A DNA stretch of 64,000 nt, taken from positions 62,001 to 126,000 of the forward strand of contig DASXRQ010000232.1 in the NCBI GenBank assembly GCA_036506495.1, written 5' to 3'. How positions within the stretch are numbered: position 1 is the stretch's first letter; each line of letters begins with the position of its first letter. The DNA comes from DASXRC01 sp036506495. GTDB taxonomy: Bacteria > Actinomycetota > Actinomycetes > Mycobacteriales > Micromonosporaceae. The position numbers were made by a program, and so were the translations under genes. The notes under the pieces are model-generated. The model was not told the DNA's origin and ran no database searches. It worked only from the letters and a program-made list of their open reading frames with translations. Shown in pieces: positions 17,092 through 25,209 of this stretch.

Positions 17092-18491
17092 GGCGGCGCC
17101 TGCTCGTGGTGCTGGGCGTGGCCGTGCTCGGCGTGCTGGCGGCGCCGGCGCACCCCGCGCACGCGCACCCGCTGGGCAACTTCTCGATTAACCAGTACCA
17201 CGGCTTCACGATCCGGCCCGACGCGGTGACCGCGACCGTCGTGGTCGACCGCGCGGAGATCCCCACCCGGCAGCGGAGGACCATCGGCTGCGTCGAGGTT
17301 GCGGCCGCGCTCGACGCGACCGTCGACCGGGTCCGTCTGCGGTGGACGATCGAGGCCGAGGACCTGACGTTCCATCCCGGAGCGGCGGAGCTGCCCATCA
17401 GCCGGCTCAGCTGCACGCTGCGAGCGGTCACCCGGCCGCTCGGGACCGGGGCGGTCCGTCCGTTCGTGGTCGCCAACGGGTACGCCGCCGGCCAGGTCGG
17501 TTGGCACGAGATGACGGCGGTCGGCGACGGCGTACGCCTAGTCGACAGCCCGCTGCCCACCCGCAGCGTCAGCGACGAGTTGCGGGCGTACCCGGCGGAC
17601 CCGCTCGCCTCGCCGCTCGACGTGCGGGACGCGTCGCTGCGGTTCACGATCGGCGGCTCCACCGACGCCGCCGCCGGGCGCGCCGTCGGGACGAATGGGC
17701 GCGCGGCTCCGGCGGGCGGGGCGATCGGGCGCCTGGTCACCTCCGCCGACCGCAGGCTGGCGGACCTCGCGGGGGCGGGCCGGCTCACCCCGACCGTGGG
17801 TCTGCTCGCCGTGCTGCTGGCGTTCGCGCTCGGTGCGGGGCACGCGGCGCTGCCCGGCCACGGCAAGACCGCGCTGGCCGCGTACGCGGCCGCGCGCGGT
17901 GGGCGGCGGCGGGAGGCGGTCGCGCTCCTGGCCACGGTGACCGTCACCCACACCGGTGGCGTGCTGGCCGTCGGCGCCCTGTTCAGCACGACTGCGGCGT
18001 TCGCGGGGGAGCGGCTGCTGGCGTGGTTGGGCATCGTCAGCGGCGCGGTCGTCGTCGCCGTCGGCGCGGGCATGCTCGCCGCGGTCCGACGCGGCCGCCC
18101 GCACACGCACCGCCACGGGCACTCGCACGTGCATGTCCATGACCACCGACCGGGCGGCCGGCTCGGCCTGTTCGGCATCGGCATGGCCGGCGGACTCGTG
18201 CCCAGCCCGTCCGCGCTGGTCGTGCTGCTCGGCGCCGTCGGCCTGGGGCGGACCGCGTTCGGCGTGCTGTTGGTTGTCGCGTACGGCGTCGGCATGGCGG
18301 CGACGCTGACGGCGGCCGGTTTCGCGCTCGTCGGTATCCAACGGTGGGCGGCCCGCCGCGCCGCGCACTGGCGTGCCGACGGGGTGCGCCGAGTGCTGCG
18401 CCGGCTGCCGTCGGCCGGCACCGCGACCGCGTCGCTCGTCATGGTCGTCGGTGCCGGTCTCGCGCTTCGCGCGGTCGCCGCGCTCTCGTGA
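17088..18491 (+). CDS. NicO/RcnA-type nickel-cobalt transporter with exported N-terminal domain
   Basis: A 467-residue membrane protein. A signal peptide (residues 1-26, ending ...PAHAHPLGN) is followed by an exported domain of about 200 residues. Six or so transmembrane helices start near residue 235. The NicO signature GAGHAALPGHGKT lies near 247-259, and a His-rich cytoplasmic loop (HTHRHGHSHVHVHDH) near 337-353 is likely to bind metal. This fits a nickel/cobalt exporter of the RcnA/NicO family. The exported N-terminal domain is an addition to plain RcnA. It is coupled to the TPR gene by a four-base overlap. Metal identity is an inference. Confidence 0.82.
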   Translation: MRRRLLVVLGVAVLGVLAAPAHPAHAHPLGNFSINQYHGFTIRPDAVTATVVVDRAEIPTRQRRTIGCVEVAAALDATVDRVRLRWTIEAEDLTFHPGAAELPISRLSCTLRAVTRPLGTGAVRPFVVANGYAAGQVGWHEMTAVGDGVRLVDSPLPTRSVSDELRAYPADPLASPLDVRDASLRFTIGGSTDAAAGRAVGTNGRAAPAGGAIGRLVTSADRRLADLAGAGRLTPTVGLLAVLLAFALGAGHAALPGHGKTALAAYAAARGGRRREAVALLATVTVTHTGGVLAVGALFSTTAAFAGERLLAWLGIVSGAVVVAVGAGMLAAVRRGRPHTHRHGHSHVHVHDHRPGGRLGLFGIGMAGGLVPSPSALVVLLGAVGLGRTAFGVLLVVAYGVGMAATLTAAGFALVGIQRWAARRAAHWRADGVRRVLRRLPSAGTATASLVMVVGAGLALRAVAALS

Positions 18492-18498
18492 CTCCGGT

Positions 18499-19449
18499 TC
18501 AGTTCTGCACCGCGCGCCGCAGCCCGGCCAGGGACTCGCGCAGCAGCGCCGACCTCCCGTCCGCCGCGGCGTAGTCGGAGAGCGTGGCACAGAGGTCCAG
18601 CGCCAGCACCCTGGCGCGCGCCTCGCGGTCGGCGTCGACCGGCCCGTACGCGGACAGCAGCGCCGAGCGGGCCGCACCGACGAACGCGGCGTACGCCAGG
18701 GACAGGTCCACCGCCGGGTCCGCCAGGCACAGGTCTCCCCAGTCGATGACGCCGGCGGCCTCGCCGTCGCCGGAGACGAGCAGGTGCCGCGCGTGCAGGT
18801 CGCCGTGCACCACGACGGCCCCGGTCGACGGCCCGATCCGCTCGGCGTCGGCGAGTAGGCGGTCGACCGCCGGATCGGGTCGCCACAGGCCGCATTGCTC
18901 GAGCCGGGCCAGCCGCGTCCGCGCCTTCGGCACCCGTACGCCCGGATCGGCGCGGCGCATCGGGTCCCGCGGCAGCTCGCCACCCACCTCGGCCGCCAGC
19001 GCCGGCTCGTGCAGGGCACGGAGGAACCCACCGAGCGCGGCACCCGCCCGCGCCCGGTCGGCGTCGGGCAGGTCCGCGTCTGCGAGTTCCCGGCCGGTGA
19101 TCAGCCGGGCGCCGAAGAACGGCCAGGGATATTCGGGTGTCGGGTCACCAACGAGCTCGGGCGCGGGGATCGGCAGCGGCAGCCGCCTCGCGAGCCGGGG
19201 CAGCACGGCGAGCTCGCGGCGTACGCCGGGCAGCGCGACCGCCCGCCGCGGGAAGCGGAAGACCCAGTTGCGCGCGATGAGGTACACGGTGTTGTCCCAG
19301 CCGGTGGCGAGCGGCTCGATCGGGGTGCCGCGGAGGGCCGGGAACTGCCGATGGATCAGGTCCGCCGCGGCGTCCGGCGTGATCTCATGCTCGGCCACCC
19401 ACTCGGGCGCCCGCCCGACCGGCGCCGGTGTCGCGCCGCTGCTCATCAT
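18499..19449 (-). CDS. Aminoglycoside phosphotransferase-fold kinase
   Basis: A 316-residue APH/choline-kinase-fold protein. The catalytic loop VVHGDLHARHLLV (Asp base) and the metal motif GVIDWGDLCLADPAVD are intact, and the ATP-binding N-lobe shows WDNTVYLIARNWVFRFPRR. It phosphorylates a small molecule, but the family is too broad to name the substrate; drug resistance should not be assumed. The first of two adjacent ATGs (19449) was chosen because GGGAGGG lies about ten bases upstream; earlier starts at 19479/19482 are possible. It converges on the NicO gene with a seven-base gap. Confidence 0.8.
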   Translation of the reverse strand: MMSSGATPAPVGRAPEWVAEHEITPDAAADLIHRQFPALRGTPIEPLATGWDNTVYLIARNWVFRFPRRAVALPGVRRELAVLPRLARRLPLPIPAPELVGDPTPEYPWPFFGARLITGRELADADLPDADRARAGAALGGFLRALHEPALAAEVGGELPRDPMRRADPGVRVPKARTRLARLEQCGLWRPDPAVDRLLADAERIGPSTGAVVVHGDLHARHLLVSGDGEAAGVIDWGDLCLADPAVDLSLAYAAFVGAARSALLSAYGPVDADREARARVLALDLCATLSDYAAADGRSALLRESLAGLRRAVQN

Positions 19450-19611
19450 CCGGTGCCGCCCTCCCGCCGCTGTCACCATCACCGAGCGTGACCTAGCCTG
19501 CTCCAACACGTTCGCGACAGTCCACACCCACGGCGATCTGCTCCAGACCGTCACGGATGTGGAATGTCAGCAACTATCCATGAGGCGACGGGTGGCCCGT
19601 GCGGGAAGGGC

Positions 19612-19735
19612 TCAACGCAATGCCACCCGCAGACCAGGTTGGGCGGGGATGACAGGGCAACCGGCGGCCGCGTCGGCCTCGTTGAGCAATCGAGCATGGT
19701 CCTGCCACGGGCGCACGTGGGTTAGGATCAACAGC
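19612..19735 (-). pseudogene. C-terminal remnant of an MBL-fold metallo-hydrolase
   Basis: On the minus strand the last 40 or so residues of a short open frame read like the C-terminus of an MBL-fold hydrolase: LLILTHVRPWQD supplies the final metal-ligand His motif (LTH), then RLLNEADAAAGCPVIPAQPG. The bulk of the enzyme, including the HxHxDH motif, is absent, and the upstream codons are Arg-rich noise. I read it as a relic. It lies in a 584-base stretch (19450-20033) with no intact gene. Confidence 0.4.
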
Positions 19736-20020
19736 TTCGCGCCGGATGGGCCGCGAGCCGTCCGGCGTCGCCGGCCGTCAGGTGCCCGGGAGCGGGCCGT
19801 CGACATCGTGGCCCGACGCGGCAACGGCCCCGACGCACCGGCACGCAGGGCGGCTCGGACCGGTCCTAGGCCCCGCCCCCGGACCGGTCCGCGCCCACGC
19901 GCCCAGCCGCGCCGACTCGCTGCGCGAGGGCGACGCAGACGAATGGTATTCCGGAACGGGTCGCGACGGCGCTACTTACTCATATATACGAAATAACCAG
20001 ATAAGCCTCTGCTCAGCGCA

Positions 20021-20026
20021 TAGCCT
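20021..20026 (+). promoter_or_regulatory. Candidate -10 for a leaderless lipoprotein mRNA
   Basis: TAGCCT ends seven bases before the GTG at 20034. There is no Shine-Dalgarno sequence upstream of either GTG. A very AT-rich patch at 19976-20003 just upstream may aid promoter opening. Confidence 0.4.
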
Positions 20027-20033
20027 CGCTGTG

Positions 20034-21236
20034 GTGACGAGGGAGCTGCCGAGGCGTACCCTCCGTTCGCTCGTCGTGCTCGCGGTCGTCGCCGGATCCG
20101 GGTGCGCGAGCTCGGCGGCGCCGAAGTCCGCGCCGTCGGATGCGGGGCCCGCGCGTGGGGCCGCGAGCGCGCCGGCGGCCCGGCCGGCCATGGAGCTGCT
20201 CGCCGGCATGCCGCCGTACCCGTCGCGTCAGAACGTGTACGCCGCCGCCGGCCCCGGCATGCTCAGCCCGAAGGTGCGCGACCACTTGCCCCTGGTCTAC
20301 GTCCCGAACACCAACAGCGACGACGTGTACGTCATCAACCCCGCGACGTTCAAGGTTGTCGACCGCTTCTACGGTGGGCCGGAGCCGCAGCACGTCGTGC
20401 CGTCGTACGACATGTCCACGCTCTACGTGACCTCGAGCCGGGTGCCGGGCGGCTCGGTGCTGCCGATCAACCCACACACCGGCCGACCTGGCAAGATCAT
20501 CAAGGTCCAGGATGTGTACAACCTGTACTTCACGCCGGACGGCAAGTACGCGATCGTGGTCGCGGAGTACTACCGCAGGCTGGACTTCTACGACCCGAGG
20601 ACGTGGCAGCGCAAGAAGAGCGCCAAGTTCCCCGGGTGCGCGGGCATCAACCACATGGACTTCACGGTCGACGGCAAGACCGCGCTGGTCAGCTGCGAGT
20701 TCGCCAACCGGATGATCGCCGTCGACGTGGCCACCGGCCGGATGCTGCGCGAGCTCAAGCTCGACGTCGTGCCTGACGGCATGCCGCAGGACACCCGGCT
20801 CGTCCCGGACGGCACGGCCTTCCTGGTCGCCGACATGCACGCCAACGGCGTGTACGTCTTCGACGGCGCGGCCACCAGACGCATCGGCTTCATCCGGACC
20901 GGCGTGCGCGCCCACGGCATCTACTTCAGCCGCGACGGCCGGCGCGCCTTCGTCTCCAACCGGGACGAGGGGTCGGTATCCGTGCTGGACATGGCGACCC
21001 GCAAGCCGGCCGCGAAGTGGCGGATCCCCGGCGGCGGGAGCCCGGACATGGGCGGGGTCTCGGCCGACGGCAAGGTGCTGTGGCTGACCGGGCGCTACGA
21101 CAACGAGGTGTACGCCTTCCGGATCTCCGACGGGTTCCTGCTGGCCCGGATCAAGGTCGGCTCGGGGCCGCACGGCCTGACCGTGTGGCCACAGCCCGGG
21201 CGCTACTCGCTCGGCCACACGGGCAACATCCGCTGA
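20034..21236 (+). CDS. Lipoprotein with YVTN/NHL-type beta-propeller
   Basis: A 400-residue exported protein. Residues about 8-24 are hydrophobic and end in a lipobox-like AGSGCASS, so the mature protein is probably lipid-anchored. The remainder is built of repeating beta-propeller blades with the signatures YVPNTNSDDVYVINP, YFTPDGKYAIV, HMDFTVDGKTALVSC, YFSRDGRRAFVSNRDEGSVSVLD and GVSADGKVLWL, about six or seven blades. Such proteins bind ligands or partners; a function is not evident. GTG 20034 was chosen on the -10 spacing; GTG 20031 is equally in frame. The penicillin-binding protein follows 81 bases later. Confidence 0.78.
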   Translation: MTRELPRRTLRSLVVLAVVAGSGCASSAAPKSAPSDAGPARGAASAPAARPAMELLAGMPPYPSRQNVYAAAGPGMLSPKVRDHLPLVYVPNTNSDDVYVINPATFKVVDRFYGGPEPQHVVPSYDMSTLYVTSSRVPGGSVLPINPHTGRPGKIIKVQDVYNLYFTPDGKYAIVVAEYYRRLDFYDPRTWQRKKSAKFPGCAGINHMDFTVDGKTALVSCEFANRMIAVDVATGRMLRELKLDVVPDGMPQDTRLVPDGTAFLVADMHANGVYVFDGAATRRIGFIRTGVRAHGIYFSRDGRRAFVSNRDEGSVSVLDMATRKPAAKWRIPGGGSPDMGGVSADGKVLWLTGRYDNEVYAFRISDGFLLARIKVGSGPHGLTVWPQPGRYSLGHTGNIR

Positions 21237-21317
21237 CGGGCACGCGGCGCAAAATCGTGGCCAACCTCTTCGCCGGTTGGCCCGGCATAACCGTCCTAAA
21301 TGGCCTATATCTGATAT

Positions 21318-23474
21318 GTGACGAACGCGCCCGGCTCGACCATGACCCGCCTTGTCCCCCTCGTACGCGCCGGCCTGATCGCCGGGGTCGCCTCCGCCGC
21401 CGTGGCGTACCCGATCGCCGCTGTGAGCGGCCTCGGCGCGAAGGCCGGGGCCGACATGATCAATTCGATGCCGAGCGGGCTGACCGGCGTGCCGCAGGCG
21501 CAGACGACCTACGTCTACGCCTCGGACAACAAGACGCTGCTGACCATGTTCTACGAGGAGCACCGCAAGTACACGCCGATCTCGCAGATGTCGCCCTACA
21601 TTCAGCAGGCGGTCGTGGCGTCCGAGGACGCCCGCTTCTTCGAGCACCACGGCGTCGACATCAAGGGCGTTGCCCGCGCGTTCGTCGCCAACCAGCAGGC
21701 CGGCGGCGTCTCCCAGGGCGCGTCAACGCTGACCATGCAGTACGTGCGCATCGCCCTGCGCGACGGGGCGCAGACCCCGGCCGAGGCGATCGAGGCGACC
21801 GAGCAGACCAACCGCCGCAAGATCCGGGAGATGCGGCTGGCCGCCGAGCTGGAGAAGCAGCTGTCGAAGACGCAGATCCTGGAGCGGTACCTCAACGCCG
21901 CGTACTTCGGCCACCGCGCGTACGGCATCTTCGCCGCGGCACAGATCTTCTTCTCCAAGTCACCCGAGAACCTCACGCTCGGCGAGGCCGCTACGCTGGC
22001 CGGCCTGGTACAGGCGCCCTCGGCGTACGACCCGGCCGGCACGGACAAGGGGCCGGCCACCGAGCGGCGCAACTACGTCATCGAACGGATGGTCGGCCTC
22101 GACTACATCTCGCCCGTGGTTGCGGCCGAGGCAATCAAGCAACCCATCCGGCTCAAGCTGACCACTCCGCCGAACGACTGCATCTCGGTGCCGCGCCGGC
22201 TCAACGGCTGGGGCTACTTCTGCGACTTTCTCAAGAACTGGTGGATGTCCCAGCCCGCGTTCGGCAACAGCGCCGGTGAGCGGGAGGACAGGCTGCGCCG
22301 CGGCGGCTACCGGATCGTGACGTCGCTCGACCCGAAGATCCAGCGTGCGGCGCAGCGCCATGTGCTGCACAACCTGGCGTACCGGCATGCGTTCGCGAAC
22401 GGTGCGGTGTTTGTCGAGCCGGGCACCGGGCTGGTCAAGGCGATGGCGGTCAACCGCGTCTACTCGCTGGACCAGCGCGGGAACGGGCCGCGAACCGACC
22501 GGCGCAGTGTCGTCCGCGGCACCTATCCGAACACCGTCAATCCCCTGCTCGGCGGCGGCGACCTGCCCGGCTACCAGGCCGGCTCCACGTTCAAGATGTT
22601 TACGCTGCTCGCCGCGCTGGACGCCGGGTTCAAGATGCACAAGTCCTTCTTCGCGCCGCGGCGCCTGGTCTCGCACTACCTCGCGGGGGCCGGCGAACCC
22701 GGCAGCTGCGGTGGCCGGTGGTGTCCGCAGAACGCGAGTGGCTCGATGACCGGCCGGCAGAACATGTGGACCGGGTTCGGCAAGTCGGTCAACACCTACT
22801 TCGTCCAGCTCGAGCAGGCGGTCGGTGCCGAACGCGCGGTGCGCATGGCCGAGCGCCTCGGACTGCGCTGGCGTACCGACGTCGACCAGATGATGGCCGC
22901 GCACGGCCGGGCCCACACCTGGGGCGCGTTCACGCTCGGCGTCGCCGACACCACGCCGCTGGAGATGGCCAGCGCGTACGCCACGGTCGCCGCCGACGGC
23001 CGCTACTGCCAGCCGCTGCCGGTGCTGTCCCTCACCGGCCCGGACGGCAAGCCGGCCATGTATACGCCGGCCGGCGCCAGCGCGCCGGTCGAGGTCGCCA
23101 GGCCGCGCTGCACCCAGGCCGTGTCCAAGGCGGCCGCGCGGGCCGCCGTGGACGCCGCCCGCTGCGTGACCGGGTACGGCGCGGCCCGCGGGTCGTGTGG
23201 CGGCTGGTCGACCGGCGCCGCGGCGTACCCGATGGTCGGCAGGCCGTTCGCCGGCAAGACCGGCACGACCGACAACACCCGCGCCGCGTGGTTCATTGGT
23301 TTTACGCCGGAGCTGGCCGGGGCGAGCTTTGTCGCCGACCCGGACAACCCGTTCCACGCGGTCGGCGACGGGTACTACAACGACCCGATCGAGGTGGTGG
23401 CGCTGACCATCCGCGACGCACTCGCCGGCAAGCCGGTCCGGCACTTCACGCCGCCTCCCGCCTCCATCCTGTGA
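21318..23474 (+). CDS. Class A penicillin-binding protein (transglycosylase/transpeptidase)
   Basis: A 718-residue bifunctional PBP. An N-terminal membrane helix (about residues 13-35) is followed by a GT51 glycosyltransferase domain with ASEDARFFEHHGVD (catalytic Glu) and QGASTLTMQYVR. The transpeptidase domain shows SxxK as GSTFKMF (near 422), SxN as SVNTYF (near 493) and KTGT as AGKTGTTDN (near 647). It builds and crosslinks peptidoglycan outside the membrane. No PASTA or FN3 tail is present. The GTG start has no ribosome site but TATATC sits six bases upstream, suggesting a leaderless mRNA; ATG 21342 is an alternative. Confidence 0.9.
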   Translation: MTNAPGSTMTRLVPLVRAGLIAGVASAAVAYPIAAVSGLGAKAGADMINSMPSGLTGVPQAQTTYVYASDNKTLLTMFYEEHRKYTPISQMSPYIQQAVVASEDARFFEHHGVDIKGVARAFVANQQAGGVSQGASTLTMQYVRIALRDGAQTPAEAIEATEQTNRRKIREMRLAAELEKQLSKTQILERYLNAAYFGHRAYGIFAAAQIFFSKSPENLTLGEAATLAGLVQAPSAYDPAGTDKGPATERRNYVIERMVGLDYISPVVAAEAIKQPIRLKLTTPPNDCISVPRRLNGWGYFCDFLKNWWMSQPAFGNSAGEREDRLRRGGYRIVTSLDPKIQRAAQRHVLHNLAYRHAFANGAVFVEPGTGLVKAMAVNRVYSLDQRGNGPRTDRRSVVRGTYPNTVNPLLGGGDLPGYQAGSTFKMFTLLAALDAGFKMHKSFFAPRRLVSHYLAGAGEPGSCGGRWCPQNASGSMTGRQNMWTGFGKSVNTYFVQLEQAVGAERAVRMAERLGLRWRTDVDQMMAAHGRAHTWGAFTLGVADTTPLEMASAYATVAADGRYCQPLPVLSLTGPDGKPAMYTPAGASAPVEVARPRCTQAVSKAAARAAVDAARCVTGYGAARGSCGGWSTGAAAYPMVGRPFAGKTGTTDNTRAAWFIGFTPELAGASFVADPDNPFHAVGDGYYNDPIEVVALTIRDALAGKPVRHFTPPPASIL

Positions 23475-23639
23475 TCGCCGTCGATCGGTTACGTCTGATG
23501 GCGGATGTCTCGGCCCGGTGCCCCAGCGAAGGATGTGGATCGTCCGGTCGCGTCAACTGGACTGGCTCCGATCTCTCGTTACCAGTCGCGACCGGGTGCC
23601 CCTCGCCCATCGGTCCCCTTCCTGGGCGTAGCGGGTGTG

Positions 23640-23679
23640 CGGATCGGCGAGTGGCCCGTCTCCGTCGCTCGCCGATCCG
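23640..23679. terminator. Inverted repeat between convergent PBP and ROK genes
   Basis: Positions 23640-23651 (CGGATCGGCGAG) and 23668-23679 pair perfectly over 12 bp with a 16-base loop. It lies in the 228-base gap between two convergent genes. A bidirectional terminator is likely; the rest of the gap holds nothing I can identify. Confidence 0.6.
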
Positions 23680-23702
23680 TCGGCGGTCGGGTCGTTGCGC
23701 GC

Positions 23703-24716
23703 TCAGGCCGCCAACGTCTCCAGTGCGGCGATCGCCGAGCCGCGGGCGCCGGCCATGTCGAGGTCGGGGACGAGCGCGAAGGTAGCCACGTTGGCCTGCT
23801 CGTCACGCAGCGCGGTGTGCTTGTGCACCGTCTCGAGGAACCACTCCCGGAACTGCGGTTGGGTCTCGACGACACCGCCGCCGAGGAAATACGTGTGCGG
23901 GTCGGTCATGTTCGCCGCGATGGTGAACAGCCGGCCGAGCGCCATCGCCTGCTGTTCGAAGATGCGCAGCGCCAGCGGGTCGCCCCGCTCGCCGTACTCC
24001 CGGATGAGCTTGGCCGCGGCGCCGGGGGACTCGGCGCGGTGCAGGTCGTGGTCGGGGAACTTCGTCAGCCAGTACGGCAGCAGGTTCAGCTCGATACCGG
24101 TGAGCGACGCGACGCTCTCCGCGTCGCCATCGAAGCCACAGTTGCAGTGCGGCAACGGCTGCCCGTCGTCGAGCAGGCCCTGCATGGGCAGGTGCACGTG
24201 GCCGAGCTCGCCGGCCATGCCGGCCGCGCCCTTGACGACCTTCCCGGATTCGATGACGCCGCCGCCGAGCCCGGTGCCGACGATCGCCGCGACCGAGGAA
24301 CGCTCCGGCGCCAACGGTCCGAAGTGGACGAAGTGGGCGTACAGCGCGGCCGCGTTGCCGTCATTGTTGTAGACGACGGGCAGCCCGAGCCGATCCTGCA
24401 GCGCGGCGCGCACGTCGAAGCCGCGCCACAGCGGGTGCGCGAAGTTCGTCGAGCCCTTCGAGGAGATGACCCCGTCCCCGCTCGCGGGACCGGGCGTGTC
24501 CAGCCCGACGCCCAGCACCGCCGACCGCGGCGTCGCGGTCAGCTCGAGGATCGCGTCGATCGAGTGCACGAGTGCCTCGACCGCCACCTCGGGGCCTTCG
24601 CGCACACGGCTCGGCGTCTCGACGAGCCGGTCCACGAGGAAGCGCCCGGACGTGTCGAGCACGGTCGCGTTGTTCGTGTTTCCGCCATTGTCCAGACCGA
24701 CGACTACCGAGGCCAC
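23703..24716 (-). CDS. ROK-family sugar kinase or regulator-like protein
   Basis: A 337-residue ROK protein with no N-terminal helix-turn-helix. The ATP-binding start VVVGLDNGGNTNNATVL, the sugar/catalytic segment NNDGNAAALYAHF (Asp base) and GTGLGGGVI are clear. The zinc motif is altered: HCNCGFDGDAES has Asp where the third Cys of CxCGxxGCxE normally stands, while GELGHVHLP keeps the His. Kinase activity on a hexose is likely but unproven. It starts with GTG, and TAGGGT sits exactly six bases upstream (24723-24728 on the minus strand), so the mRNA is probably leaderless. Confidence 0.83.
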   Translation of the reverse strand: MASVVVGLDNGGNTNNATVLDTSGRFLVDRLVETPSRVREGPEVAVEALVHSIDAILELTATPRSAVLGVGLDTPGPASGDGVISSKGSTNFAHPLWRGFDVRAALQDRLGLPVVYNNDGNAAALYAHFVHFGPLAPERSSVAAIVGTGLGGGVIESGKVVKGAAGMAGELGHVHLPMQGLLDDGQPLPHCNCGFDGDAESVASLTGIELNLLPYWLTKFPDHDLHRAESPGAAAKLIREYGERGDPLALRIFEQQAMALGRLFTIAANMTDPHTYFLGGGVVETQPQFREWFLETVHKHTALRDEQANVATFALVPDLDMAGARGSAIAALETLAA

Positions 24717-24722
24717 ACGGCC

Positions 24723-24728
24723 ACCCTA
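24723..24728 (-). promoter_or_regulatory. -10 element TAGGGT of the leaderless ROK gene
   Basis: On the minus strand TAGGGT is followed by six bases and then the GTG start at 24716. The same hexamer and spacing occur before the DUF456 gene at 53676-53681. Confidence 0.5.
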
Positions 24729-24976
24729 GCGGCGCCCGCCCGAGTGCGGCAGGCTGCGTCCGGCCGGGCCGCCCACGTCGCGGCCCCGACGCTGTTGTCG
24801 ACCCGTACCCGTAGCCGCCTCGCCCCGTGGCGGCCAGTGTCCGGGCACGGAATCACGGGCGGCTTCGGCGGCGCCGGGATTGCGGCTGCACGGCAAGCAT
24901 CGGCGCGGCCCGTACAGACCCGTAACCGCCCGGGCCCATGTGGCGACGTGTGCGACCCGCCGGGCGGGAGCGGGAC

Positions 24977-25072
24977 CTAGTCGTCCTTGCCGAAGGTCGC
25001 GCGCACGACGAAGACAATGAGCGCGATCAACAGGATCAGCAGTACGCCGCCGCCTATCACCATGGGGCGCAT
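24977..25072 (-). CDS. Possible 31-residue single-pass membrane peptide
   Basis: A short frame that begins ATG CGC CCC ATG and encodes 31 residues. Residues 5-23 are strongly hydrophobic (VIGGGVLLILLIALIVFVV) and the C-terminus is charged (RATFGKDD), which reads as a small membrane protein. It has a clean start and stop, and the hydrophobic bias is unlike neighbouring intergenic DNA. No strong ribosome site is visible, so expression is uncertain. The remainder of the 493-base gap between the ROK and AlkZ-like genes (24717-25209) holds no other gene that I can support; a 15-bp match to the 801-863 palindrome lies at 25159-25173. Confidence 0.45.
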   Translation of the reverse strand: MRPMVIGGGVLLILLIALIVFVVRATFGKDD

Positions 25073-25209
25073 GGTACCCGCAAGATCTTCCGGCCGTTGG
25101 CTGGGAGAAAGGCCGCCCGGAGGGGAGCTGCCGCTCCCGCTCATTCACAGCGACAGGCCCATGATCGACGGGGAGCGCACCGCTAGCGCGTGCGCATACG
25201 ATCGCGTCG

